The notes: generated by a model from the sequence alone, not told the origin. A DNA stretch of 64,000 nt from Leptolyngbya subtilissima AS-A7 (GCF_039962255.1 NZ_JAMPKY010000004.1:248001-312000), one strand, 5' to 3'; positions 1 to 8,832 are shown, counted from the first letter of the stretch. Numbers and translations are program-made.

Positions 1-1230
1 TTCGATAAAACCTGCGATCGCCCCTCGCACCTCGCCGCTGGGAGCGTAGAGAGGCACTGCTTTGCCATAGATGTAGCGCACCGTGCCGTCGGGGTAGACA
101 AACTCAATTTCATCGGTGACTTCCTGCCCAGTGCGAATGGCCTTTTGCATCGGCAGATCCTGGGGCAACAGTTCTTGTCCCTGTTTGTACTGCTTGAATG
201 GCATGGGACTGTCGCCGGCCCACGAGGACTCGGCGGGTAGCGCTCCCGGCTCCGTCTGCATGAGCTGATGGGCCATGCGGTTGGCGGTCATCTGGCGGCA
301 CTCGACGTCGTGGGCAATCCAAATGGCGGCGGGGGTGGTTTCCATCAGGGCGGCCAGTTCTTCGGCCTGGGTGCGGGCAATGGCTTCGCTGCCGATCAGG
401 GCTTGTTCAAAGCGCTTTTGCTCGGTGACGTTGATGGCAATGCCGGTCATGCGAATGGGGTTGCCCGCTGTGTCGTAGAAGGTCTGCCCCCTGACCATGA
501 TCCAGCGGCGGCCGTCCTCAGGGTGGCCAATGCGAAAACTGACCTTCAGGTTTTTGCCCCGCTCAATGGCCTCACGGACTTTTATCTCAACGTGGGGGCG
601 ATCGAGTGGTGAGATGCTGGCCAGCCAGTTGTCGTAGGAGGGCTTTACCGTCAGGTCCAAGCCATAGAGGTGATAGTACTCCTCTGACCAGGTAACGTGA
701 TTGTTGACCATGTCCCAGTCCCACAGGCCGGCCTCAGCGCCCTGTTGAGCTAGGCGCAGCTGCTCTTCGCTCTTGCGCAAGGCGCCCTCCGTCGAGGGGC
801 AATGGGTGGGCTGACCAGTAACAAATACTCCGCCGATTTGGCCAGCCTCATCCCAAATAGGGCTACAGGCCCAGTGATGCAGGGTAGCACCTTGCATAAA
901 GTCGAAGGACTGCGATCGCCCGTTGGCAAACACCTGCTCAATGGCGCTGCCTGCCGCTCCCCAGCCGTCAATGGCGTTTAGGGGCTGTCCTTGGGCATTA
1001 GCCGGTAGCAATGGGGCGCAGGCCGAGTTGTGCAATAGGATGCGACCGCATCCCCAAAGGCAAGCCATGGGCGTCTCGGCGCTGAGCACAATGCCCAAGG
1101 TTGTCTTGAGGGCAGGGGGCCAGGTGGCGGCATCGCCCAGCGGGGTCTGTGACCAATCGCGCGATCGCAGCAGCGCGGCTAGCGGGGCGGGGCCAGCAAA
1201 AACAGCTTGGGTGGTTCCCTGAAGGGACAT
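1..1230 (-). CDS. Multi-PAS sensor protein, N-terminal part (probable histidine kinase), cut by window edge
   Basis: The frame opens at ATG 1230 and runs off the left edge, giving 410 residues and no output domain. Residues 1-145 form a divergent PAS-like module with the DWSQTPLG and TWPPALKTTLG signature that often opens large PAS-type hybrid kinases. Residues about 152-275 are a PAS/PAC module (GLWDWD, ISPLDRPHV, DGRRW), and 285-410 are a third PAS module preceded by a short coiled linker. From family knowledge, such proteins usually end in HisKA/HATPase_c, but a GGDEF or other output cannot be excluded because that part lies outside the window. No transmembrane segment is seen in the visible part, so it is probably cytoplasmic. 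There is no partner gene next to it. Confidence 0.8.
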   Translation of the reverse strand, partial: MSLQGTTQAVFAGPAPLAALLRSRDWSQTPLGDAATWPPALKTTLGIVLSAETPMACLWGCGRILLHNSACAPLLPANAQGQPLNAIDGWGAAGSAIEQVFANGRSQSFDFMQGATLHHWACSPIWDEAGQIGGVFVTGQPTHCPSTEGALRKSEEQLRLAQQGAEAGLWDWDMVNNHVTWSEEYYHLYGLDLTVKPSYDNWLASISPLDRPHVEIKVREAIERGKNLKVSFRIGHPEDGRRWIMVRGQTFYDTAGNPIRMTGIAINVTEQKRFEQALIGSEAIARTQAEELAALMETTPAAIWIAHDVECRQMTANRMAHQLMQTEPGALPAESSWAGDSPMPFKQYKQGQELLPQDLPMQKAIRTGQEVTDEIEFVYPDGTVRYIYGKAVPLYAPSGEVRGAIAGFIE

Positions 1231-2250
1231 TATATTCTCCCGTAATGCCTGTGCACCTTGCGCCAGCGGCCCTCAACCCTAAAGGAATATAGCGGCTCTG
1301 CAATGCAACGCTGTAGCAGTGAATCACCGCTTGGTTGAATCAGTGCCTGAATGGTTTTACTGACCCAAGTCTGGTTCAACCACAACTTCCTTGACCAAAG
1401 AACTGAACCACTAGGCCTGTATCGTTAGCTATAGCTGCGAAACTACAGCTATGACTGATAGTCATCCTTTTTATAGAAAGGGTGATCTATCTTAGGGTAG
1501 AAACCTTTTTTACTTTTAATTACGTTGACCAACTCAAGCAATTCAATATTGGCTTCTATTAAAGTCAGTTGGGTAAACAAAGCGTTAAAAATACTCGCTG
1601 TAAACACTCAACTCAAATGCGCTGTCAACTACAGCCATTATCTTTGTATAAAAGCTTGCCTTTGACTATGTAACTCATAGGAGGTTAAAAAACCTTTGTT
1701 ATTACCTTTGCTGCCGGGTTTTTCCTATGCTTTCCTTAAGAAAAGAAGTTGCTTAGGTTAAAAACTTTCTCTCTATCACCTTATCTTTAAACGAGTCTTT
1801 CAAATTTAGAGATTTGGTTTTTACTAAAAGGGATAAATTTTAAGAAGAATATTCACAATTAGGTAGTAAGTAACAGCTTGGCTAACTACCCTATTCGGGG
1901 AGTTAAAAAAATAATTTAAATGCTCCCTTAATGTCTAAAGCAGAAGGTTATTAACATAATCTTAAACGCGAGGAAAGAGTATACAGGAGCTGAGAGCTTA
2001 CAAACAACCTCTTCCCGTGGTTGTCCAAAAAATATAGCAAAAGACAGAGGTAAATGTCGTTAGGCGTATATCTCAGGAGCGATGTTGAGTTACTGCCGTT
2101 GCCCTAGTGTTGTAATGCTAGAGCCAAAAGTGCAGCGAACTATACCATAAGGTTTTGCCGAAAGGCTAACCAAAAAATACCTTTGGTTGCCTTCACAGCA
2201 GTTTTGGTTTTGAAGATAATTTGCAACAATTAAGTTGAAAGGATAATTAC
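1231..2250. other. AT-rich gene-free stretch, possible long leader of the exported protein gene
   Basis: About 1 kb without a convincing reading frame and clearly richer in A+T than the flanking genes. It lies between a leftward sensor gene and a rightward small exported protein gene, so it must hold promoters for both. Visible structure is limited to a weak GGGAG/CTCCC hairpin near 1898-1926 and an AACCAAA/TTTGGTT hairpin near 2169-2190. No tRNA, known riboswitch core or transposon end was recognised. It may contain a long 5' leader or a small RNA, which the sequence alone does not settle. Confidence 0.4.
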
Positions 2251-2607
2251 ATGGAACACGTTCTACGTCGCCTAAATCGCAACCTGGCTCGGATTTCTAT
2301 GGTGGTAGTAGCCTCGCTGTTTTTGCTATTAGGGATAGCTAATCCGGCAATGGCTTTCGGCAATTCCGGCAGTAGCCCCTCTGATGGCACCACCCAAATG
2401 AATAATCTCCAGGAAACGTCAGAGCGTGCCCTTGATGCTGAGCCTCGAAACCAGCAAGAAGTTCGGCGTAAAGCCCAGCAAGGCCCTAATGAAGTGCAAG
2501 GCGATGCTGACCTGCACACCATGAATTCCCCCTCAGATTCTCAATCTGCCACCACCGTGCAGGATCAGATTGAAAACGTTCTGGAGAAAATTACTCCCGG
2601 CAACTAG
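2251..2607 (+). CDS. Small exported hydrophilic protein
   Basis: A 118-residue protein with an N-terminal signal sequence (basic start, hydrophobic stretch at about 16-33, cleavage likely after the PAMA motif). The mature part is acidic and glutamine-rich, with no cysteine and no recognisable enzyme motif. It resembles in composition the small secreted cyanobacterial proteins often annotated as low-temperature-induced, but that is only a weak resemblance. A second protein of the same general build sits at 27534-27905. An AAAGGA ribosome site precedes the ATG and a strong intrinsic terminator follows the stop, so this is a one-gene transcript, probably with a long leader. Function unknown. Confidence 0.75.
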   Translation: MEHVLRRLNRNLARISMVVVASLFLLLGIANPAMAFGNSGSSPSDGTTQMNNLQETSERALDAEPRNQQEVRRKAQQGPNEVQGDADLHTMNSPSDSQSATTVQDQIENVLEKITPGN

Positions 2608-2654
2608 ACTCCGTTGGTACCAGCGATGTCTTGAGCTACAGTCTAATGCCTCAA

Positions 2655-2690
2655 ATCCCTCTCCTTGAAAAAGGAGAGGGATTTTTTTAA
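2655..2690 (+). terminator. Intrinsic terminator of the small exported protein gene
   Basis: A perfect 12-bp stem (ATCCCTCTCCTT paired with AAGGAGAGGGAT) closes a GAAA tetraloop and is followed directly by a run of T. It lies about 50 bases after the stop codon. Confidence 0.9.
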
Positions 2691-2857
2691 GCTGGCCAAT
2701 CTGTAAATGTACTGCACCTAGCAAAGTCTCCCCATCTTTACCAAGTGCAGCCTATGAAGCTCATGGTTAAGGACTTTAGAGGGTTGGTTCCTCCCAAGGG
2801 GGAGAAGGGGAGGCAACGACAAGCAATTTTCAGAGAACTCGGTGGCTGTCTGTCAAG

Positions 2858-3457
2858 CTAGCTAGCTTGGTGACTGTGAACGATGTCTTGGCAAAGCCGC
2901 TGGAGGTTGGAGTGAGACCCAGACGCTAGGGCTGGCTGAGCGACCCGGCGGTAGCTGCGGTGGGCCTCCTTAGAGCGCCCCAAGCGCTGTAGGGCAACGC
3001 CGCGAAAGAGCCATGCTTGGCTGTGCTTGGGGTTGAGCCAAAGGGCGCGATTGCAGCAGGTGAGTGCGTCCTCTAGACGGTTGAGCCAGATCAGCACTAC
3101 GGCTTTTTGTACCAACAGTCGAGTAGTGGCAAACCCGGCTAGGGTTTGAGCCTGCTCTAAGCTGGCCAAGGCATCTTCGTAGCGGTTGAGGCAGGTAAGT
3201 GCCTCGGCTCGGTTTTGCCAGCTTTCGACATCGTGGGGTTGTAGGGCTAAGGCATGCTCAAACAGCTCAAGGGCGTCCTCAAAGCGCCCCATCTCTAAGC
3301 GAATCTTGCCGAGCTCACACTGACCCATGGCAACGGTTTCGTTGTCGCAGGGAGGTAGCGCCCTGGGAACGGTGGCCAGAGACCGGCCTTGAGGTAGCGT
3401 TGCATTGGATCGAAGGCCAACGGGTGAGATTTGGCGATCGCGAACCATAGTTTCCAT
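2858..3457 (-). CDS. Tetratricopeptide repeat protein
   Basis: A 199-residue protein made largely of TPR helices. Three to four consecutive repeats are readable from about residue 45 to 170, with typical TPR positions such as GRFEDALELFEHALALQPHD, NRYEDALASLEQA and NRLEDALTCCNRALWLNPKH. TPR arrays mediate protein-protein contacts; the partner cannot be told from the context. There is no signal peptide or membrane segment, so it is probably cytoplasmic. The stop lies within the palindrome CAAGCTAGCTAGCTTG. The gene is divergent from the next one and appears monocistronic. Confidence 0.85.
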   Translation of the reverse strand: METMVRDRQISPVGLRSNATLPQGRSLATVPRALPPCDNETVAMGQCELGKIRLEMGRFEDALELFEHALALQPHDVESWQNRAEALTCLNRYEDALASLEQAQTLAGFATTRLLVQKAVVLIWLNRLEDALTCCNRALWLNPKHSQAWLFRGVALQRLGRSKEAHRSYRRVAQPALASGSHSNLQRLCQDIVHSHQAS

Positions 3458-3653
3458 AGCTTTGTCCTTTTCCTAGAGGGAATCGGTGCATTTCAAGTAA
3501 CGGTAGTTAGCGGTTGTGGCAATTTTGTGTCAGTGGCGTCTCAGTCCCGTCTCGTCGGTGTTGCCCAGGCAGATTTAGCCCTTTTGTCATAGTCTTGGCA
3601 CAGCAATGACACACGAAAAACCTACTCTGAACACCATCGTTAGGAGGTAGACG

Positions 3654-4052
3654 ATGGATCTGGAACTGTCCTGTAAGCGATATCAACTCGATATCCCCCA
3701 CGGCATTTGGCAAGAATTTTTTGCCCAGCTCACCGATGAGCACCGGGGCCGGTTGATTACGTTGAAGCAATTAGATCAAGAACTGGGCGACTTTAACGTG
3801 CTGTATCAGAAGCCGCTGTTTTCGATCACCTACGACCAGCCCGACCACAGCAACGACCTGATGGTCACGGTCAACCGCTTTTTGGGCACCCGTGAGGCTG
3901 TTTATGCTCACCGCATTGTGTCTCCCCAAGCCGTCAGTATCGTTACCGATGAAGATGGGGCAATTCAGTCTTGCACCATTACTGATGAGGATTATGCCCA
4001 AACCGTCATTAGTTTTCAGTTCCAGCGGCTGAGCCCAACCGGCAGGTTTTAG
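3654..4052 (+). CDS. DUF5335-like protein
   Basis: A 132-residue cytoplasmic protein with a good AGGAGG ribosome site. The N-terminal pattern (WQEFFAQLTDEHRGRLITL) followed by a DYVLYQKPLFSITYD-like beta-rich part resembles the DUF5335 family of small bacterial proteins of unknown role. The remainder predicts as mixed beta strands with a conserved-looking acidic loop (TDEDGAIQ). Nothing around it hints at a function; it stands alone between a divergent TPR gene and a convergent reductase gene. Confidence 0.6.
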   Translation: MDLELSCKRYQLDIPHGIWQEFFAQLTDEHRGRLITLKQLDQELGDFNVLYQKPLFSITYDQPDHSNDLMVTVNRFLGTREAVYAHRIVSPQAVSIVTDEDGAIQSCTITDEDYAQTVISFQFQRLSPTGRF

Positions 4053-4076
4053 GACCACGGTTCACTAACGTTTTTG

Positions 4077-4113
4077 AAAAGGGGTGCTCGAGCCATCGGG
4101 CACCCTTTTAGAT
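4077..4113 (+). terminator. Intrinsic terminator between convergent genes
   Basis: The stem AAAAGGGGTGC pairs with GCACCCTTTT around a 10-base loop and is followed by a T-rich stretch. It lies 25 bases after the stop of the DUF5335-like gene. Confidence 0.8.
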
Positions 4114-4228
4114 TTTGTGGGCAGTTTAACCAGGCAGTGGTTTAAAAAATTTTGCGATGGCAGGGGGAATCAACAGATGCCCCTGCCCCTTAAACAGGAG
4201 AAGTTAAGGTGAGTTTTGGCAGCACCGC

Positions 4229-5203
4229 TTAGCGGTTGACAGTGCTCATGTCGGCGTAGCGATCGCCTACGGCGGCACCTTGAGGAGCCACAGCGTTAAT
4301 GCGATCGAGTTCGGTCTGGGACAGCTCAAGTTCCACTGCCGCCACGTTTTCTTCGAGGTACTTGCGGCGCTTGGTGCCGGGGATGGGCACCATGTCGTCG
4401 CCTTGGGCCAGCAGCCAGGCCAGGGCTAGCTGAGCGGGGGTGACGCCTTTTTCGGCGGCGATCGCCTTCACCTGATCAACCAAAGCCAGGTTCTTGACAA
4501 AGTTTTCACCCTGAAAGCGGGGGGCATGGCGGCGATAGTCGTCGGGGGCAAAATCGTCGGGGGTTTGAAAGGCACCGGTCAAAAAACCGCGCCCTAAGGG
4601 GCTGTAGGGCACAAAGCCGATGCCCAGCTCACGCACTGTTGGCAAAATGTCGTCCTCCGGCTCCCGGCTCCAGAGGGAGTATTCGGTTTGCAGCGCGCTG
4701 ATAGGGTGAACAGCGTAGGCGCGGCGAATGGTGTCCGGGGCCGCCTCTGACATGCCCAAGTAGCGCACTTTACCCGCCTGCACTAGCTCGACCATTGCCC
4801 CGATGGTGTCTTCAATGGGCACCGTAGGGTCTACCCGGTGCTGGTAGTAGAGGTCAATTACGTCGACCCCGAGCCGTCTGAGTGAGTCATCGCAGCACTG
4901 CTTGACGTAGTCGGGCTTGCCGCTGACGCCGCCCCAGCCGCCCTCGGCAGTGCGCACATTGCCAAACTTGGTGGCCAGTACCACCTGATCGCGGCGATCT
5001 TTGATAGCGCGGCCCACTAGCTCTTCGTTGGTAAAAGGCCCATACATGTCGGCGGTATCGAGCAGGTTGACGCCTAGCTCGAGGGCACGGTGCAGGGTGG
5101 CGATCGCCTCCGCCTCATCGCGATCGCCGTAGAACTCTGACATGCCCATGCAGCCGAGCCCAATGGCAGAAACTTCTAGTTGACCTAATTTACGGGTTTT
5201 CAT
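4229..5203 (-). CDS. Aldo/keto reductase
   Basis: A 324-residue full-length NADPH-dependent aldo/keto reductase that would reduce aldehydes or ketones in the cytoplasm. The classical catalytic tetrad is visible: Asp49 and Tyr54 (LLDTADMYG), Lys79 (LATKFG) and His122 (YYQHRVD), together with the start signature [12 protein letters not shown]. The C-terminal part carries the [16 protein letters not shown] cofactor-binding region. It belongs to the YajO/AKR13-like branch by general appearance; the substrate is not predictable. A MerR-family regulator gene lies 224 bp upstream on the same strand. Similar regulator-reductase pairs respond to electrophile or aldehyde stress in other bacteria, which is only an inference here. 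Confidence 0.93.
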   Translation of the reverse strand: MKTRKLGQLEVSAIGLGCMGMSEFYGDRDEAEAIATLHRALELGVNLLDTADMYGPFTNEELVGRAIKDRRDQVVLATKFGNVRTAEGGWGGVSGKPDYVKQCCDDSLRRLGVDVIDLYYQHRVDPTVPIEDTIGAMVELVQAGKVRYLGMSEAAPDTIRRAYAVHPISALQTEYSLWSREPEDDILPTVRELGIGFVPYSPLGRGFLTGAFQTPDDFAPDDYRRHAPRFQGENFVKNLALVDQVKAIAAEKGVTPAQLALAWLLAQGDDMVPIPGTKRRKYLEENVAAVELELSQTELDRINAVAPQGAAVGDRYADMSTVNR

Positions 5204-5427
5204 GGCTTAAATCCTAGTTGACGTGTTCTGTTTCAAAATCGTTCTTCCCTAACTCCCAAAATTGGGAAGTGGGATGCTCAAACTTCCGCAGCACAGATCC
5301 AGTGGACCGGCTGCGAGCGGTGAAACTTGAAGGCTTAGACCTTTTGTGTGATTAGCAAACTGGCGAAGATCTGCGCTCCTGCCGCCCTATCCACTGCTGG
5401 TAAGGGCTTGACCGCAAAGATTATGCG

Positions 5428-5838
5428 TCAGGCAGAGCGGGTCTGTTCAGATGGGTTGAGTGAGTCATGGATGTTTGCCTCTAGTTCTGAATAGTGCTGA
5501 ATCTTCCAGTCGATGACGGCCAGGTTGTCTTGCAGCTGCTGAATTTGGGCCAGCACTGCTTCACGGTGAGATTCCAGGATTTGCCGTCGGCTGTGGAACC
5601 CAGTGTCGGGCTGAGACCTCACCAGCTCTGCGTACTCCTGCATCTGACGAATGGGCATTCCCGTCAGGCGCAGCTTATTCAAAAACTCGATCCAGCGGAG
5701 GTCGTTGGCTGAGTAACGCCGATGGCCGCTAGTGGAGCGACCAATGGGCGCAATCAGGTTGCAGCGCTCGTAATAGCGCAAGGTGTAAACGCTAAGCCCA
5801 GTGGCAACGGCGACCTGCTGAATGGTGAGTTCTTCCAT
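5428..5838 (-). CDS. MerR-family transcriptional regulator
   Basis: A 136-residue MerR regulator. Residues 4-70 hold the winged-helix DNA-binding part (TIQQVAVATGLSVYTLRYYE, GHRRYSANDLRWI), and about 80-125 hold the dimerisation coiled coil. It has one cysteine (Cys26, within the winged helix) and no metal-binding cysteine cluster at the C-terminus, so it belongs to the short group that senses small electrophiles or redox change rather than metals (inference). An aldo/keto reductase gene follows on the same strand and is the likely target. The upstream region carries a palindrome in a long promoter spacer, the hallmark of MerR control, pointing to autoregulation. Confidence 0.92.
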   Translation of the reverse strand: MEELTIQQVAVATGLSVYTLRYYERCNLIAPIGRSTSGHRRYSANDLRWIEFLNKLRLTGMPIRQMQEYAELVRSQPDTGFHSRRQILESHREAVLAQIQQLQDNLAVIDWKIQHYSELEANIHDSLNPSEQTRSA

Positions 5839-5844
5839 ATGTGC

Positions 5845-5875
5845 ACGTTAGAGGTTAGAGCGCACTCTAAGTCAA
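5845..5875 (-). promoter_or_regulatory. MerR-type promoter with 19-bp spacer and operator palindrome
   Basis: Read on the minus strand there is a -35 TTGACT (5870-5875), then a perfect palindrome TTAGAG-N4-CTCTAA (5855-5870), then a possible -10 TAACGT (5845-5850). The spacer is 19 bp, the overlong spacing typical of MerR-activated promoters. Transcription would begin at about 5838, which is the annotated ATG of the regulator, so the message may have almost no leader. Confidence 0.7.
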
Positions 5876-6200
5876 GCAGAATTTTTCAAATCTGTCTGGT
5901 TTGATCTGGGGCGAGGGTGCTTGCCCTGAGAAATCCGTTTGCCAACCATCGCTTCATCAAAACAAATGCCATTTGCCCTACCTAGGTGCCCGTGGGGATA
6001 GGATTGCCCCCTAGCCCCCAAAAATGGGGGAGTACAGAGTCTCAAAATCCCCCAGAATTGGAGGATTTTGAGAGCCATCGGAGTCTAAAGGTTTTGCCAG
6101 TTCATTCCTCGATTAGCAACGCCGAAGTGTTGAGTTCGAGTTCGGTATTAGACTTTAATCGCGGGCTGCGATAGCCCAGCTTCATTCGCTTTTTCCCAGC
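5876..6200. repeat. Intergenic stretch with short palindromic repeat elements
   Basis: This gene-free stretch holds a hairpin at 6041-6071 (CTCAAAATCCCCC pairing with GGAGGATTTTGAG, one mismatch) just after a C-tract/G-tract hairpin (CCCCCAAAAATGGGGG, 6015-6030). A similar CTCCCAAAATTGGGAAG element lies at about 5250-5267. Such short hairpins are dispersed repeats in many filamentous cyanobacterial genomes. No coding region was seen in the interval. Confidence 0.55.
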
Positions 6201-6815
6201 ATGGCAGAACCGATTACCACTCTGACCGACTACGCGATCGCCCTGGAATGCCTGATTTTAGCCGGGCTGCTGCTGGGACAGGGGGGCGTGCAACGGCTAT
6301 GGGCGGCCGCCTTTACCAGTGTTAGCGGCGCGGCCTTGATGGGGGGCATTTACCACGGGTTTGCCCACCAGATGTCTCTGCTCCAGCGGATTTGGCTCTG
6401 GCAGGGCATGGGTATAGCAGTAGCGATCGCCAGTTTTTTTACTGTTGTGGCGGCGGCGGAGACTCTGAGCCGGGGCAGTCGCTTGGCCCTGTTAGCTCTG
6501 ACGACGGCAAAACTCGCCTTGGCGATCGCCGCAGGGTTCACTCTATGGAGCTTTGCTTTGCGGGTGGCCGATTACCTCAGCGCGTTGCTCATTGTGCTGT
6601 TGGTGCAATGGCTCCAGCGCTATCGGGATCCTAGTGCCCCAGTCTGGCTGCTGGCTGCGATCGCCTTCTCGGGGCTGGGGGCCATAGGGCTGCTAATTCC
6701 CTGGCCTGGGGTCAGCCCTTTGGTGGTCTATCACTTGGTGCAAATGGTGGCGCTGTTCTGCATCTACCGCAGCGTTGCCGCTAAGCACACGGCTAATGCC
6801 GGTGTTCCTGGCTAG
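6201..6815 (+). CDS. Multi-pass membrane protein of unknown function
   Basis: A 204-residue protein with about seven hydrophobic segments covering almost its whole length, so it is an integral membrane protein. A His-Gly-Phe-Ala-His element (YHGFAHQ) sits after the second segment, a second histidine (VYHLVQM) lies in the last one, and acidic residues are few. The layout recalls the CREST/ceramidase-like seven-helix proteins and DUF6962, but I am not certain of the family. The carotenoid protein gene follows 182 bp downstream on the same strand; whether the two are co-transcribed is not evident. Confidence 0.7.
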   Translation: MAEPITTLTDYAIALECLILAGLLLGQGGVQRLWAAAFTSVSGAALMGGIYHGFAHQMSLLQRIWLWQGMGIAVAIASFFTVVAAAETLSRGSRLALLALTTAKLALAIAAGFTLWSFALRVADYLSALLIVLLVQWLQRYRDPSAPVWLLAAIAFSGLGAIGLLIPWPGVSPLVVYHLVQMVALFCIYRSVAAKHTANAGVPG

Positions 6816-6997
6816 AACTGAGTTTAGGAGATTACGGGTAGCGGCAGCGAGAAAGAGGAAAGGAAAGATGCAGCTGTGTAGTAGGCGATTCATCTCCCCT
6901 ACCTCCCCTTCTCTACCCACTGACTCTGACTATGTCTCCCTCGCAGTCGATGTTGAGGCAAAGACGGTGGGCTTAGTGTAAAGCGAAGATATTAGAT

Positions 6998-7534
6998 GTG
7001 GATGACTATATGGCTTCTAACAATCAAACAACTCAAATTACTGAAGACTCTACTAACGACCTGTTTCAACGCTACGACGCGCTGTCTGTAGACGATAAGC
7101 TGGCATTGCTCTACTACATATATGAGGCCATGGGGGGCTCTATCACTCCAGCAGCGCCCGAAGCCGCCGATCCTGAACTGGCTGAGCCGCTGATTAAAGC
7201 GCTGTATGACCTATCGGAAGAAGATCAGCTTGAGGCCATGCGCAGCGTTGCGCGGGGCGAGCACAGCGATATATCTGAGCGCTACGGTGCTTTGAGCGCC
7301 AACAACCAGCTGCTGGTTTGGTATGGATGGGCCGAAGCCATGGGCAAGCAAATTGTCGATATGCCCAGCGACTACGAAGCCGAAGGCGATGTCAGCAAAA
7401 TTCTCTCCGACATCAAGGGCATGGAGTTCCAGTCACAGATTTCGCTGCTGCGGGAAGCTGCCACCCAAATGGGTTTCACCAGCGTCACCGCTCCCCCTCC
7501 CCTATCCGAAACCGGCATCACCAACAGCTTGTAA
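6998..7534 (+). CDS. Helical carotenoid protein (OCP N-terminal domain homologue)
   Basis: A 178-residue all-helical protein that aligns by eye over its whole length with the carotenoid-binding N-terminal domain of the orange carotenoid protein. It has no C-terminal NTF2-like domain, so it is an HCP, a family that binds keto-carotenoids and quenches singlet oxygen or phycobilisome excitation depending on clade. Aligned to Synechocystis OCP, Tyr42 matches Tyr44, Trp108 matches Trp110 and Arg152 matches Arg155, while the Trp41 position is a tyrosine (Tyr39). The SITPAAP loop and MGF end are kept. The ATG at 7010 (MASNNQ) is an equally possible start. The preceding gene codes for a membrane protein of unknown role, and a hairpin follows the stop. 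Confidence 0.9.
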   Translation: MDDYMASNNQTTQITEDSTNDLFQRYDALSVDDKLALLYYIYEAMGGSITPAAPEAADPELAEPLIKALYDLSEEDQLEAMRSVARGEHSDISERYGALSANNQLLVWYGWAEAMGKQIVDMPSDYEAEGDVSKILSDIKGMEFQSQISLLREAATQMGFTSVTAPPPLSETGITNSL

Positions 7535-7540
7535 GAACAA

Positions 7541-7576
7541 TGCGGCCTCGGCATCTCTAAAGATGCCGAGGCTGCG
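7541..7576. terminator. Long hairpin between convergent genes
   Basis: A 16-bp stem (TGCGGCCTCGGCATCT with AGATGCCGAGGCTGCG, one G-T pair) encloses a four-base loop between the carotenoid protein gene and the convergent small secreted protein gene. There is no clean T-run, so it may be a weak bidirectional terminator or an RNA-stabilising hairpin. Confidence 0.65.
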
Positions 7577-7601
7577 AACATAAAACCTTGTGTTCAAGCT
7601 G

Positions 7602-8006
7602 CTACCGGTGGTTTTCGAGCCGATTGCGTGCCAAGAAATAGCCGTTTGCGCTGGTGCCGATACGTAGCCCGGCCTCGGACCAGGCGATCGCCCCCCACTG
7701 CGCTACTGCCTCGGCATGGGTTTTGACGGTGCCAAGCTGACCGCAATCGTGGATGTAGCTGGTGCCCCGCCCGATGTTGTCGCGTCCGATGTAGACCTTA
7801 GCCCTGACCGCATAACCGCTGCTTTGGGGTTCCAGATATACCAGGGCACCGTAGAAGGCATCGCCATACTTGCCATCGCCCCAGCCCATAGCAACAACTC
7901 GGTTAATCTCCACCGTCTCTGAGCTATGAGCCACGGCCAGACCCGAGACGAAACCAATCATCAGAGCTACAGCGATGCTGAAAAAGAGCGGTAGAAAACG
8001 TCTCAC
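7602..8006 (-). CDS. Small exported protein of unknown function
   Basis: A 134-residue protein with a clear signal peptide (basic MRR, a hydrophobic stretch at 5-25, likely cleavage after GLAVA or AHS). The mature part is rich in glycine, tyrosine and beta-prone stretches, with one cysteine and no motif I recognise. It is probably periplasmic or secreted. It follows the lipase gene on the same strand after 28 bases, so the two could be co-transcribed, which would suggest a linked envelope role (inference). Confidence 0.7.
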   Translation of the reverse strand: MRRFLPLFFSIAVALMIGFVSGLAVAHSSETVEINRVVAMGWGDGKYGDAFYGALVYLEPQSSGYAVRAKVYIGRDNIGRGTSYIHDCGQLGTVKTHAEAVAQWGAIAWSEAGLRIGTSANGYFLARNRLENHR

Positions 8007-8034
8007 GGCATAGCCTTAGCATCAAATTTTTAGC

Positions 8035-8757
8035 TCAAGCGGCTTTGGCTTCGGCCTCTAGATCCGCAATGTAGCCGTCGATCGAGTGGTCGCTAAAGCG
8101 GCGGCTGAGCACTTGCCATGTCCAGCGAGAGCCCAGCTGAATGGCTTTTTCGACATGGTCATAGCCCTGCCAGGTGCGGGGAATGCGGGTGACAATATCC
8201 CAACCGTAGACAAAGCGGTAGCTGTTGGGAATGCGGCCGTTATAGGACTCGACCATGGCGCTGTTGCCCACTCGAGGAGCGCCAAAGGTGTAGACCTCAA
8301 AGCTAAGGTCGCGCTTGGTGCCCAAGTTGTACTGAATATCGAGGGCGGCGATAGTAGCGAGCGCCCCTCCTAGGCTGTGGCCGGTAACGATGACATGCTG
8401 GCCCACAAACTTATCCATGCCTTCCAGCAGCTGCTGGCGCACAGCAAAGTAAGCCGACATAAATCCTTGGTGAAACTTGACTTCGGTGTTGCCGTCGCCG
8501 TAGGGGTAAACCTGCTGGCGAAACTGAACGTTGTTCATCCAGTCAATGGATTTGTCAGAGCCGCGAAAGACGATGTAGAGGCGATCGCTGGTCATCTCAT
8601 TCAAAATCGACACCTGGGTGTCGGTAAAGCCATTGTCCTGGCTTTCCACAAACACTGGTTCAACGTCGGGATAGCTCGAAAACCGCAGACCGTTAAAGTC
8701 GCGGTAGACCTCTTGGCACAGGCGAGCGCATTTGAGAGCAACGGCGTAGTCGACCAT
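8035..8757 (-). CDS. Class 3 (fungal-type) lipase family protein
   Basis: A 240-residue alpha/beta hydrolase of the lipase class 3 family, which hydrolyses ester bonds of acylglycerols or related lipids. The catalytic triad is readable as Ser128 in TGHSLGGA, Asp187 in GWDIVTRIP and His224 in FSDHSIDGYI. The oxyanion region YIVFRGSD precedes the elbow. No signal peptide is seen, so an intracellular or membrane-surface substrate such as galactolipid is possible (inference). The start is the ATG behind GGAGGA with eight bases of spacing; a longer frame would need a TTG. A small secreted protein gene follows closely. Confidence 0.9.
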   Translation of the reverse strand: MVDYAVALKCARLCQEVYRDFNGLRFSSYPDVEPVFVESQDNGFTDTQVSILNEMTSDRLYIVFRGSDKSIDWMNNVQFRQQVYPYGDGNTEVKFHQGFMSAYFAVRQQLLEGMDKFVGQHVIVTGHSLGGALATIAALDIQYNLGTKRDLSFEVYTFGAPRVGNSAMVESYNGRIPNSYRFVYGWDIVTRIPRTWQGYDHVEKAIQLGSRWTWQVLSRRFSDHSIDGYIADLEAEAKAA

Positions 8758-8832
8758 TGGGCATTCCTCCAAAAAGGCATAGTTTTTCCCTGAAAACTGG
8801 TAGAGGAGTAGCTGAAACCCCTGCTCTAGATC

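Noticed and set aside
1231-2250. tRNA or known riboswitch in the long leader
   Set aside because: No T-loop GTTCRA box with a matching acceptor stem and no known aptamer core was found on reading.
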